Of a stretch of 64,000 bases of DNA, positions 17,387-25,385 are shown piece by piece. The notes under the pieces are model-generated. The model ran no database searches, was not told the origin of the DNA, and saw only the letters and a program-made list of their open reading frames with translations. Position 1 is the first letter of the stretch; each line of letters begins with the position of its first letter. This DNA is from Falsirhodobacter flavus (GTDB lineage: Bacteria; Pseudomonadota; Alphaproteobacteria; Rhodobacterales; Rhodobacteraceae), in NCBI GenBank assembly GCA_029846755.1, contig JARWBI010000001.1, positions 310,001 to 374,000 of the forward strand, given 5' to 3'. Made by a program: the position numbers and the translations under genes.

Positions 17387-18910
17387 TCACATGATCGCGC
17401 CGACCTGCCACGGCACGAATTCGTTGTCCCCGTATCCGTATTCCTCGCTGCGGGTGGGCGCGCCGGATGCCGTGTCCAGCATCAGCCGGAACAGCCGCTC
17501 GCCCAGCGCCTCGATCGTCTCCTCGCCCGAGACGACGGTGCCGCAGTCCATGTCCATGTCTTCGGACATGTGGCGATACATCTCGGAATTGCTGGCCAGC
17601 TTCAGCGAGGGGGCGGGCTTGAACCCGGACACCGACCCCCGCCCCGTGGTGAAGGCGATCAGGTTCGCGCCCCCCGCCACCTGACCCGTGACCGCGACGG
17701 GGTCGTAGCCGGGGGTGTCCATGAAGACGAGCCCGTGCTCCGTGACCCGTTCGGCATATTCATAGACGGCGTTCAGCCGCGACATGCCGCCCTTGGCCAC
17801 CGCGCCCAGCGATTTTTCAAGGATGGTCGTCAGCCCGCCCGCCTTGTTCCCGTGCGAGGGGTTGTTGTCCATTTCGGCATTGTTGCGGGTGGTGTAATCG
17901 CGCCACCACTCGATCCGCTCCAGCAGCTTTTCGGCAACGGCGGGGGAGGCGGCGCGGCGCGTCAGCAGATGTTCGGCGCCATAGATTTCGGGCGTTTCGG
18001 CAAGGATCACCGTGCCGCCATGCCGCACCAGCAGGTCCGCCGCATAGCCGAGGCCGGGATTGGCCGAGATGCCGGAATAGCCGTCCGACCCGCCGCATTC
18101 CAGGGCCAGCGTCAGGCCGGATGCGGGCAGGGGCGTGCGCTTTGCGGCGCCGACCAGCGGCATCATCTCCTCGACCGCGCGGATGCCGGCCTCGACCGTG
18201 CGTCGGGTGCCGCCGACGGTCTGGATCGTCATGGTGCGCAGGCGGTTCGATTCCGCCAGCCCCTCGCGCTCCAGCAGCATCGGGATCTGGTTCGTCTCGC
18301 AGCCCAGTCCGATCATCAGAACGCCGCCCACGTTCGGATGGGTGGCATAGCCCGATATGGTGCGGGCAAGGTAATCATACCCCTCGGCCTTGGTGTTGAA
18401 GGCGCAGCCGCCGCCATGGGTCAGGGCGATCACGCCATCGACGCCGGGAAAGTCGCGGGTGGCAAAGTGCTGCGCCACCGCTTTCGACACGGTGGCCGAA
18501 CAGTTCACCGACGAGATGATGGCGATGTAGTTGCGCGTGCCGATGCGCCCGTCGGGGCGGGCATAGCCCATGAAGGTGGCGCGGTCGGCATCCGGGATCA
18601 TTTGCGGCTCGGTCGCATCGACGCCGATGGCATAATCGCGGGTGAACTCGCCCACCGTCAGGTTCTGGGTGTGGACATGCGCGCCCGCTGCGATGCCGAC
18701 GGTCGCAAAGCCGATGGTCTGGCCGTATTTCGTCACCGCCTCGCCTGCCGCGATGGGGCGCAGGGCCATCTTGTGGCCGCGCGGGATCGCGGCCAGCGGG
18801 CGGATGCCCTCGACATCGGTGCCCGCTTCGATGGCGATGCGGGCGACCGCGACGTTGTCGGCAGGGTTCAACCTGATCAGGGGCGAGACGTAGTTGGTCA
18901 TGTCTGGCAT
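17387..18910 (-). CDS. UxaA-family sugar-acid dehydratase (altronate/galactarate type)
   Basis: 507 residues, cytoplasmic iron-dependent dehydratase. The N-terminal SAF-like domain (about 1-90, with PRGHKMALRPI and HVHTQNL) is followed by the catalytic domain, where GYARPDGRIGTRNYI, ALTHGGGCAF, GLGCETNQIP and ECGGSDGYSGISANP match UxaA/GarD proteins. Family members remove water from sugar acids such as altronate or galactarate to give 2-keto-3-deoxy acids. Here the substrate is probably the acid made by the oxidases encoded nearby, possibly L-fuconate if the two operons act together. Its ATG overlaps the stop of the GntR gene. Confidence 0.9.
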   Translation of the reverse strand: MPDMTNYVSPLIRLNPADNVAVARIAIEAGTDVEGIRPLAAIPRGHKMALRPIAAGEAVTKYGQTIGFATVGIAAGAHVHTQNLTVGEFTRDYAIGVDATEPQMIPDADRATFMGYARPDGRIGTRNYIAIISSVNCSATVSKAVAQHFATRDFPGVDGVIALTHGGGCAFNTKAEGYDYLARTISGYATHPNVGGVLMIGLGCETNQIPMLLEREGLAESNRLRTMTIQTVGGTRRTVEAGIRAVEEMMPLVGAAKRTPLPASGLTLALECGGSDGYSGISANPGLGYAADLLVRHGGTVILAETPEIYGAEHLLTRRAASPAVAEKLLERIEWWRDYTTRNNAEMDNNPSHGNKAGGLTTILEKSLGAVAKGGMSRLNAVYEYAERVTEHGLVFMDTPGYDPVAVTGQVAGGANLIAFTTGRGSVSGFKPAPSLKLASNSEMYRHMSEDMDMDCGTVVSGEETIEALGERLFRLMLDTASGAPTRSEEYGYGDNEFVPWQVGAIM

Positions 18911-19551
18911 CAGGAACTCTCGTGATGAAGTTTCGCCATCACCTCGAACGAGGATTCGAGGTGGATGCGCATCGCCAGTTCGGCCTGATCGGGCTTGCCG
19001 GCGGCGATGGCGGCGGCAATGGCCGCGTGCTGTTCGGTGACCATGGCAAGATGGCCGGGGACCGGCGCGGACATCTGGCGCATACGGTCCAGGTGCACCT
19101 TGGCCAAGGTGATGAATTTCCAGATCCGGGGCATCCCGCTGGCCCGCGCGATCGCGGCATGGAACGCGTCGTCGGCATCGAGGTAGAGGCCAAGCCGGTC
19201 CGAGGCGACCAGATCGCGCATTCGTTCGATATGGGGGGCAAGGTCTTCCGCCCCGTTCAGCGCGGCGCGGCGCACGCTCTCGATCTCCAGCGCGCGGCGG
19301 ATCACGAAACCCTCCTCGGCCACCTGGAACGAGATCGGGCTGACATAGGTGCCCGAATGCGGAAGCACGTTCACCAGCCCTTCGTCGGCAAGACGCTGGA
19401 CCGCCTCGCGCACGGGGGTGCGCGATATGGAAAGCCGGTCGCAGATGGCTTTTTCGACGATGGCCTCGCCCGGTGCCAGCTCCAGCATGATGATGGAGTG
19501 GCGCAGCAACTCATATACTTGATCGGCCTTTTGCGGTGCGCGATTCTGCAT
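18910..19551 (-). CDS. GntR-family transcriptional regulator (FadR/FCD subgroup)
   Basis: 213 residues. N-terminal winged helix (about 10-75, with SRTPVREAVQRLADEGLV) and an all-helical FCD ligand-binding domain whose metal-ligand pattern is partly visible (DADDAFHAAIARASG; HAAIAAAIAAGK). First gene of the leftward operon and divergent from the rightward one, so it is the natural candidate to control both. The shared 147-base upstream region has a repeated GACTCATATAT that may be its operator. Members of this group usually repress and are released by a sugar acid, which would be an intermediate of the pathway. Confidence 0.9.
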   Translation of the reverse strand: MQNRAPQKADQVYELLRHSIIMLELAPGEAIVEKAICDRLSISRTPVREAVQRLADEGLVNVLPHSGTYVSPISFQVAEEGFVIRRALEIESVRRAALNGAEDLAPHIERMRDLVASDRLGLYLDADDAFHAAIARASGMPRIWKFITLAKVHLDRMRQMSAPVPGHLAMVTEQHAAIAAAIAAGKPDQAELAMRIHLESSFEVMAKLHHESS

Positions 19552-19698
19552 GTGTCAGCATCCCCCTTTCGGCAAATAGCCATTTAACCTGCCATTTTGC
19601 AATCTTATTTTTTGACAGTTGACAGACTCATATATTGCTGCGCTATCTGACTCATATATCGGTTGGGTCTGAGGAGCGCCCTGCCGGAGGAGGAACAC
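19552..19698. promoter_or_regulatory. Divergent promoter region of the sugar island
   Basis: An unusually AT-rich stretch for this genome, between gntR and the rightward operon. It holds overlapping -35-like boxes TTGACA at 19612-19617 and 19619-19624, and TATATT (19631-19636) and TATCTG (19644-19649) as possible -10 elements; exact pairing is uncertain. The repeated element described separately overlaps this promoter, consistent with repression. Confidence 0.5.
19625..19659 (+). promoter_or_regulatory. Direct repeat, candidate GntR operator
   Basis: GACTCATATAT occurs exactly at 19625-19635 and again at 19649-19659. The 24-base period is close to two helical turns, so two protein dimers could bind the same face. 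A related CTCATATA lies inside the start of gntR (about 19510-19517). Assignment to the adjacent GntR protein is inferred from position. Confidence 0.5.
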
Positions 19699-19734
19699 AT
19701 GCCCGGATCGACCCTTCAGGGGGCGCTGTCGTGA
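19699..19734 (+). CDS. Possible 11-codon leader peptide
   Basis: ATG at 19699 follows the strongest ribosome binding site in the area (GGAGGAGGAACAC) and encodes MPGSTLQGALS before a TGA whose bases overlap the GTG start of the dehydrogenase gene (GTGA). The main gene has no good site of its own at that GTG, so it may be translated by coupling to this mini-frame. It could instead mark a misread start or a base error joining the two frames. Confidence 0.35.
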   Translation: MPGSTLQGALS

Positions 19735-20840
19735 GCGCGATCAATTACCTGACACGTATCGAATTCGCAGAGGGCGAGATCGCCCGACTGCCGGAGTTTC
19801 TGGCCGCACTCGGCGTCACCCGCCCGCTGATCGCGACCGATCGAGGGCTGGTGGCGACGGGTCTGGTGGACCGCGTTGCCGGAATGCTGGCGGAGGCGTC
19901 GATCTTCGACGGCACGCCCGCCAACCCGACCGAGGAGGCGGTTCTGGCCGCCCATGCGCAATACAAGGCCGATGGCTGCGACGGGATCGTGGGTCTTGGC
20001 GGCGGATCGTCCCTGGATCTGGCGAAGGCCGTGCGTCTGCTGACCGGCCATGATGGCCCGCTGGAGCAATATACCGCCGTCGCGGGCGGAGTCGGACGCA
20101 TCCACGGCAACATCTGCCCGATGATCGCGGTGCCGACCACGTCCGGCACGGGGTCCGAAGTAGGGCGCGCGGCGGTCATCATCACGGCGGACGGGCGCAA
20201 GCTGGGCATCATCTCGGGGTTCATGCTGCCCAGCATCGCGCTGTGCGATCCGGAGCTGACATACGGCCTGCCGAGAGGTCTGACGGCGGCGACGGGGATG
20301 GATGCGATCTCGCATTGTCTGGAAACCTACATGGCCCCGGCCTTCAACCCGCCCGCCGAGGCGATCGCGCTGCATGGCCTCGACTGCGGCCTGCGCGCGA
20401 TCGAACCTGCGATGGCGAACGGGCAGGACCGGGACGCGCGGCGCGACATGATGACCTGCGCGCTGGAAGGCGCAATGGCGTTCCAGAAGGGTCTGGGTGC
20501 GGTTCATGCGCTGACCCATCCCCTTGGCGCGATCCGCGAGTTGAACCTGCATCACGGCACGCTGAACGCGGTTCTGATGCCGGCGGTGCTGCGGTTCAAC
20601 CGCCCCGTCATCGGCGCGAAATGGGATGTTCTGGCCGCGCGCATGGGGGGTGCGCCGGATGCGGTGATCGAGGCGCTGAACACGCGCATCGGGATGCCGC
20701 CCGGCCTGCGTGCGATGGGCGTGACGGATGCGATGATGGAGGCCGTCTCGCACGCCGCGCTGAAGGATCACTGCCACGCGACCAACCCGCGCATCGCCAC
20801 GCAGGAAGAATACCTCGGCATTCTTCGCGAAGCCGCCTGA
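19731..20840 (+). CDS. Iron-containing (type III) alcohol dehydrogenase
   Basis: 369 residues from the GTG at 19731, chosen because the protein family begins near this point; an ATG 32 codons upstream lies within the operator. NAD-binding GLGGGSSLDLAKA (about 88-100). Metal ligands by analogy with lactaldehyde reductase are D191, H195, H259 and H275, with catalytic H263. Family members interconvert aldehydes and alcohols. In a deoxysugar pathway it could handle lactaldehyde, but with no aldolase in the window this is inference. First full gene of the rightward operon, 19 bases before the binding protein gene. Confidence 0.85.
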   Translation: MSAINYLTRIEFAEGEIARLPEFLAALGVTRPLIATDRGLVATGLVDRVAGMLAEASIFDGTPANPTEEAVLAAHAQYKADGCDGIVGLGGGSSLDLAKAVRLLTGHDGPLEQYTAVAGGVGRIHGNICPMIAVPTTSGTGSEVGRAAVIITADGRKLGIISGFMLPSIALCDPELTYGLPRGLTAATGMDAISHCLETYMAPAFNPPAEAIALHGLDCGLRAIEPAMANGQDRDARRDMMTCALEGAMAFQKGLGAVHALTHPLGAIRELNLHHGTLNAVLMPAVLRFNRPVIGAKWDVLAARMGGAPDAVIEALNTRIGMPPGLRAMGVTDAMMEAVSHAALKDHCHATNPRIATQEEYLGILREAA

Positions 20841-20859
20841 CATCACCTGGGAGGGAAAA

Positions 20860-21891
20860 ATGGACAACGAGAAACTGGTTCACAGCCATGACGGCATCCG
20901 CCTGACGCGGCGCGGCCTTCTGTCGGCGGGCGCAGCGGCCACGGTCGCGGCGACGCTGATGCGCCCCGGCTTTTCATGGGCGCAGAATTCGGAACTGACC
21001 TTCTGTGCATCGCTGGGCTGGACGGTCTGGGAATCGGGCCGCCATATCGTCAACGGCTACAAGGACGCCGTGGGCCGTCTGGGCGGTCAGCTGACCATCG
21101 CCGATGCCAATTACGACGTGAAGAAGCAGGCGGACCAGATCCTCGCCTTTGTCGAAGCCAAGCCTGCGGCGATCTTCATCACGCCTGCGGATGCCGCCGC
21201 CATCTCGCCCGCCGTGCAGCAGGCGGTGGCCTCGGGCATTCCGATCTTCATCGGCGACAGCTATGTGCCGAATACCACCGTCACCTCGACCGCGATGTCG
21301 AACAACTTCGGCCTTGGCGCCTATCCGGCCGAATACATTGCGAAAACGCTGGAGGGGAGGGGCAAGGTCGCGCTGGTATCGCTCCCGTCCAACGAAAGCT
21401 GGGACCAGCGGACGCTGGGCGCGAAATCGGTCTTCACCCGTTTCCCGGATATCGAGATCGTGTCCGAGATCGCCTTCGCGCTTGGCGGATCGACCACGCC
21501 GCGTCAGGTCGTGGACCAGATCCTGACCGCGAACCCGGAACTGGACGCGATCTGGTGCGCATGGGATGGCGCGGCATCCGAAGGCACGCTCGCGATCCGG
21601 GCTGCGGGGCGCGACACGATCATCACCGGCATCGACGGCGGCGCGCAGTCTTTCGAATACATCAAGGCGGATTCGCCCTTCAAGATCACGATGGCGCAAA
21701 GCTTCTACGAGATGGCTTACATGAACGCCTTCTATGCGCACGAGGTCGCGGCAGGCCGCATCGCGCCGCGTTTCATCATCACGCCGACCTATGCCGTCAC
21801 CAAGGAATCGCTCGATCCGCTGGACACCATTCCCGACACTTATGACGTTCCGGGCGAGGCTGCGAAGCTGGGCTGGAACCGCGTTCTGTGA
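20860..21891 (+). CDS. Sugar ABC transporter substrate-binding protein (CUT2 class), Tat-type signal
   Basis: 343 residues. A twin-arginine signal (LTRRGLLSAGAAATVAA, about 15-31) with cleavage near SWAQ suggests export folded, which differs from the Sec signal of the other binding protein here. RbsB-like fold: QADQILAFVEAKPAAIFITPADAAAI in lobe one, GIPIFIGDSYV at the hinge, and PELDAIWCAWDGAASEG / DTIITGIDGG in lobe two. Preceded by GGGAGGGAAAA. It feeds the ATPase and permeases that follow. From the neighbouring FucU and aldose dehydrogenase, L-fucose or a similar aldose is the likely ligand. Confidence 0.85.
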   Translation: MDNEKLVHSHDGIRLTRRGLLSAGAAATVAATLMRPGFSWAQNSELTFCASLGWTVWESGRHIVNGYKDAVGRLGGQLTIADANYDVKKQADQILAFVEAKPAAIFITPADAAAISPAVQQAVASGIPIFIGDSYVPNTTVTSTAMSNNFGLGAYPAEYIAKTLEGRGKVALVSLPSNESWDQRTLGAKSVFTRFPDIEIVSEIAFALGGSTTPRQVVDQILTANPELDAIWCAWDGAASEGTLAIRAAGRDTIITGIDGGAQSFEYIKADSPFKITMAQSFYEMAYMNAFYAHEVAAGRIAPRFIITPTYAVTKESLDPLDTIPDTYDVPGEAAKLGWNRVL

Positions 21892-21945
21892 CCTTGGCGG
21901 GCGGCACCGTCCGCCCGCAGACTCAATTCGAAAAGGGGGGCGGGG

Positions 21946-23451
21946 ATGGCTTCGGGCACCCGGACGGTCCTTGACATGCGCGGCATCGAAAAGCGCTTCG
22001 GGGACGTCAAGGCACTTGGCAATGTCGATTTCGATCTGGACGCGGGCGAGATCCACGCGCTTTTGGGCGTGAACGGGGCGGGGAAATCCACGCTCATCAA
22101 GATCCTGTCGGGCGTCTATACCAAGGATGGCGGCAGTATCCTGATCGGCGGCGTTCAGCATGACCTCGGCACCCCCCGCGCCGCGATCGAGGCCGGGATC
22201 GCCGTGGTCCAGCAGCATCCAGAACTGGTGGGCGATCTGACCGGGGCCGAGAACATCTTCCTTGGCCATGAAGGCGCCCGCCCGGGCCTGTTCGGACGCA
22301 TCGACCGCAGCGGCATCGCCGCGCGGGCCGAGGCGCTGCTGTCCCGCTTTCCCATACAGATCGACCTGTCGCGCCGCGTGGCGGACATGCCCGCCGTGGA
22401 CCGCGAGATCGTGGCGATCCTGCACGCACTGCGGCTGGAGAACACGCGCATCCTGATCCTGGACGAGCCGACATCGACCCTGACGGAACGCGAGAAGGCG
22501 TCGCTGTTTTCGATGATGCGGATGCTGCGCGCGGCGGGCATCGCGATCGTCTACATCACCCACCGGCTGGAGGAGGTGTTCGAGATCGCCGACCGGTTCA
22601 CCGTGTTCCGGGGTGGACGCAACGTTGCCTGTCACACCGTGACCGAGGCGCGGGACAAGGCGATTTCGATCCCGGTCCTGATGCTGGGCACGGGCGAGGG
22701 GCTGACCTTTCCGCCCCGCATGGGCCGAGCCGATGGTGATGTCGTGCTGGAGGCCGAGGGCCTGACCGCCGCAGGATTCGCGAATGTCGGCCTGACCGCG
22801 CGCAAGGGCGAGATCCTTGGCATCTTCGGGCTGGTCGGATCCGGGGTGGACGAGCTTTCGAAGGCGCTGTTCGGGGCGATCCCATCGACCGGGACGCTTC
22901 GGCTCGAAGGCCGGGATGTCCGCTTCCGCTCGCCCGCCGATGCGCTGAAGGCGGGGATATTCCTTGTCCCCGGCGACCGGCGGGCCGAAGGGCTGACGCT
23001 GGACGAGAACGTGATCTTCAACACGGTGGCGGCGAACATGTCCCGCGCCTCGCTGGGTGGGTTGATGCGCTTTGGAGCGAACCGCCGTGCGGCGCGGGAA
23101 CTGGCGCAGATGGTGGATTTGCAGCCCATGCGGCTGGACCGGGCGCTGCGCGGATTTTCTGGCGGCAACCAGCAGAAGGTGGTCATCGCGCGCGGGCTTT
23201 ATCGTCAGGCGAAGTGCTATATTTTCGTCGAACCGACGGTGGGCGTCGATATCGGCGCGCGGTCCCGCATCTATGCGCTGATGCGCGAGATCTCCAAGGA
23301 CGCGGCGGTGATCGTCATGTCATCCGATTGCGACGAGGTTCATGGCGTCGCCGACCGCACGCTGGCGCTTTACAAGGGCCGTCCCATCGAGGGCGCCACC
23401 GACCGCGACCAGCTTCTTCACGCAGGCATCATGGGAGGGATCGCGGCATGA
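21946..23451 (+). CDS. Sugar ABC transporter ATP-binding protein, two-domain (CUT2 class)
   Basis: 501 residues with two ATPase domains. Domain 1: Walker A GVNGAGKST and Walker B ILILDEPTSTL are intact, but the signature region reads MPAVDREIVAILHAL. Domain 2: FSGGNQQKV is intact, whereas Walker B reads CYIFVEPTVGVD, with Val where the other importer has the Asp of DEPT; the catalytic Glu is kept. Its stop overlaps the permease ATG (ATGA). Energises the two permeases encoded next. Confidence 0.9.
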   Translation: MASGTRTVLDMRGIEKRFGDVKALGNVDFDLDAGEIHALLGVNGAGKSTLIKILSGVYTKDGGSILIGGVQHDLGTPRAAIEAGIAVVQQHPELVGDLTGAENIFLGHEGARPGLFGRIDRSGIAARAEALLSRFPIQIDLSRRVADMPAVDREIVAILHALRLENTRILILDEPTSTLTEREKASLFSMMRMLRAAGIAIVYITHRLEEVFEIADRFTVFRGGRNVACHTVTEARDKAISIPVLMLGTGEGLTFPPRMGRADGDVVLEAEGLTAAGFANVGLTARKGEILGIFGLVGSGVDELSKALFGAIPSTGTLRLEGRDVRFRSPADALKAGIFLVPGDRRAEGLTLDENVIFNTVAANMSRASLGGLMRFGANRRAARELAQMVDLQPMRLDRALRGFSGGNQQKVVIARGLYRQAKCYIFVEPTVGVDIGARSRIYALMREISKDAAVIVMSSDCDEVHGVADRTLALYKGRPIEGATDRDQLLHAGIMGGIAA

Positions 23452-24410
23452 TCTCGAACCGGCTTTTCATGCGGCTGCTGGCCTTTGCCGCGCTGGTCGC
23501 GGTGATCGCGGCGGTGTTCTGGTCGCAGAACCCCGCCTTTCTTTCGGGCGGCAACATCCGTGCGCTTATGCGGCACATGTCGGTGCAGGGGCTGGCGGCG
23601 CTGGGGCTGACCTTCGTGATCGTGGTGCGCCATTTCGATTTGAGCTTTCCGGGGGTGGCGTCGATGGGCGCGATGACGCTGGGCTGGCTGATCGCGTCGG
23701 GCGCGCCGTTCCCGGCGGCCATTGCAGGCGCGCTGGCGGTGGGGCTGGTCTTCGGGCTGGTGAACGGAACGCTGGTGGCGCGGTTCGGGCTGCCGGACAT
23801 CGTCACGACCATCGCGACGGGCGGGCTGGCAGTGGGCTTTTCGTATTTCTATTCGAACGGCACCTCGATCTCGCAGAACTTCTTCATGTCGGGGATCCTG
23901 GATCTGAACGACAAGCGGTTCCTGGGTCTGGACATGCCGTTCGCGATCCTGATGGCCGCGGCGGGGATGGCGGCTGTGGTGCTTCACGCCTCGCGCATCG
24001 GGGCGGGGATGTATGCGACGGGGCAGAACCGTGTGTCGGCTCGCTTTGCCGGGATCGCGACGCGGCGGCTGATCGTGCTGGCCTTCGCGCTCTGCGGCAC
24101 GATGGCCTGTCTGGCGATCACGCTGCTGGTCGCATCGTCGGGGGCGGCGAACGTCACGGCGGGGGGGCAGCTTCTGATGCCGGCCTTTGCCGCTGTCTAT
24201 CTGGGTGCGGCGCTGTTCGGGCGGCCTTCGGTGGGGGCGACGCTGGCGGGAACGCTGATGATGTCGACGATGCTGAACGGCTTCACGCTTCTGGCGATCC
24301 CCTACTACTACTCTGACGCCATCGTCAGCACGGTTCTGATCGCGGCCATCGCCATCTTCGATCCGCGCCTGTCCGGTCTTTTGACCATCCGCAGAAAGGC
24401 AGCAGCATGA
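23448..24410 (+). CDS. Sugar ABC transporter permease (CUT2 class)
   Basis: 320 residues, inner membrane. CUT2 features: VVRHFDLSFPGVASMGAM (about 57-74), TTIATGGLAVGFSYFYSNGTSIS, and the ATPase-docking AAVYLGAALFGRPSVGATLAG. Four-base ATGA overlaps join it to the ATPase before and the second permease after. Intact, in contrast to its partner. Probably forms half of the transport channel for the sugar handled by this operon. Confidence 0.92.
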   Translation: MISNRLFMRLLAFAALVAVIAAVFWSQNPAFLSGGNIRALMRHMSVQGLAALGLTFVIVVRHFDLSFPGVASMGAMTLGWLIASGAPFPAAIAGALAVGLVFGLVNGTLVARFGLPDIVTTIATGGLAVGFSYFYSNGTSISQNFFMSGILDLNDKRFLGLDMPFAILMAAAGMAAVVLHASRIGAGMYATGQNRVSARFAGIATRRLIVLAFALCGTMACLAITLLVASSGAANVTAGGQLLMPAFAAVYLGAALFGRPSVGATLAGTLMMSTMLNGFTLLAIPYYYSDAIVSTVLIAAIAIFDPRLSGLLTIRRKAAA

Positions 24411-25380
24411 GCGCCCTGACCGCAGACATTCCGCAGCGCCGCCGGGGAGGGGATATCCTGATGCGCTACGCCTTCTTCATCCTTGTCGCCGCTGTCTTCG
24501 TGGCCTTCGCCATCCTGCGCCCGACCTTCGTGACGCCGGGCAACATCCACGGGATGCTGATGTCGGCATCCATCGCGGGGCTGATGTTCCTCGGCCTGAC
24601 ATGGCTGATCGCGGCGGGCGAGATCGACGTCAGCTTCATGTCCGTAGCCGCGCTGTCGAACATGGTCACGGCGGCGCTGGTGCAGGCCGGGCAGGGCTGG
24701 GCGCTTGCGTCGCTGGGCGGTCTTGGGGCGGGGGTCGCGTTCGGACTGGTGAATGCCAGCCTCGTGGCGGGGCTGCGGCTTCCGGCGCTGGTCATCACCA
24801 TCGCGACGGGGGCGCTGGCGGCGTCGATCGCGGCAGCCATCGGGCTGGGCACGTCGATCGCGCTGAACAATACCGGCTTCGTCGGACAGATGCTGGGCCT
24901 GCGGGTGGGGGTGCTGCCGCTGATCGCGGTGATCGTGGCCGCGCTTTATGCCGCCAGCTGGTTCGTGCAGGAACGGCTGACCTTCGGCCATTACATCTAT
25001 GCAATGGAGCAGAACCGCGCGGCGGTGGTCGAGGCGGGCGTGCCGGTGAACCGGATGCTGTTCATGCTGTTCGTGCTGTCGGGCGTGGTCTCGTCTTTGG
25101 CGGGCGTGCTGCTGGCGGCGAACCTGTCCTCGGGGCAGCCTTACCTGGCACGTCCTATTTCCTTGACGGGCTGACGGCGGTGCTGCTGGGCGGCATGGCT
25201 TTGAAATTGGGCAAGCCGAACGTGATCGGCACGCTGGCGGCGACGATCTTTCTGATCGGCCTGCTAAACGGCGCGGCGCTTCTGGGTTGGAGCGACAGCC
25301 AGCGCCAGATCGTGCGCGGCAGCCTTTTGCTGGTGGGCGTCGGTCTTGTCGTCTTCGCCCGCAGCCGCCGCAAGACATGA
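24407..25380 (+). pseudogene. Sugar ABC transporter permease (CUT2 class), frameshifted
   Basis: Reads as a normal permease (IAAGEIDVSFMSVAALSNM, LVITIATGALAASI) up to about 25,145, then hits a stop at 25,174. Moving to the preceding frame restores the family's C-terminus, including TSYFLDGLTAVLLGGMALKLG and two more membrane segments, ending at 25,380. The junction CAGCCTTACCTGGCACGTCC would read through if one base were added before GGCACG, so a single-base loss is the simplest cause. There is no slippery heptamer to suggest programmed frameshifting. Either the importer is disabled here or the base was missed in sequencing. The intact gene would encode about 324 residues. Confidence 0.85.
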
Positions 25381-25385
25381 GGGAC

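Noticed and set aside
25140-25180. Programmed frameshifting to read the permease in two frames.
   Set aside because: No slippery heptamer or stimulating structure is seen at the junction, and permeases of this family are not made that way.
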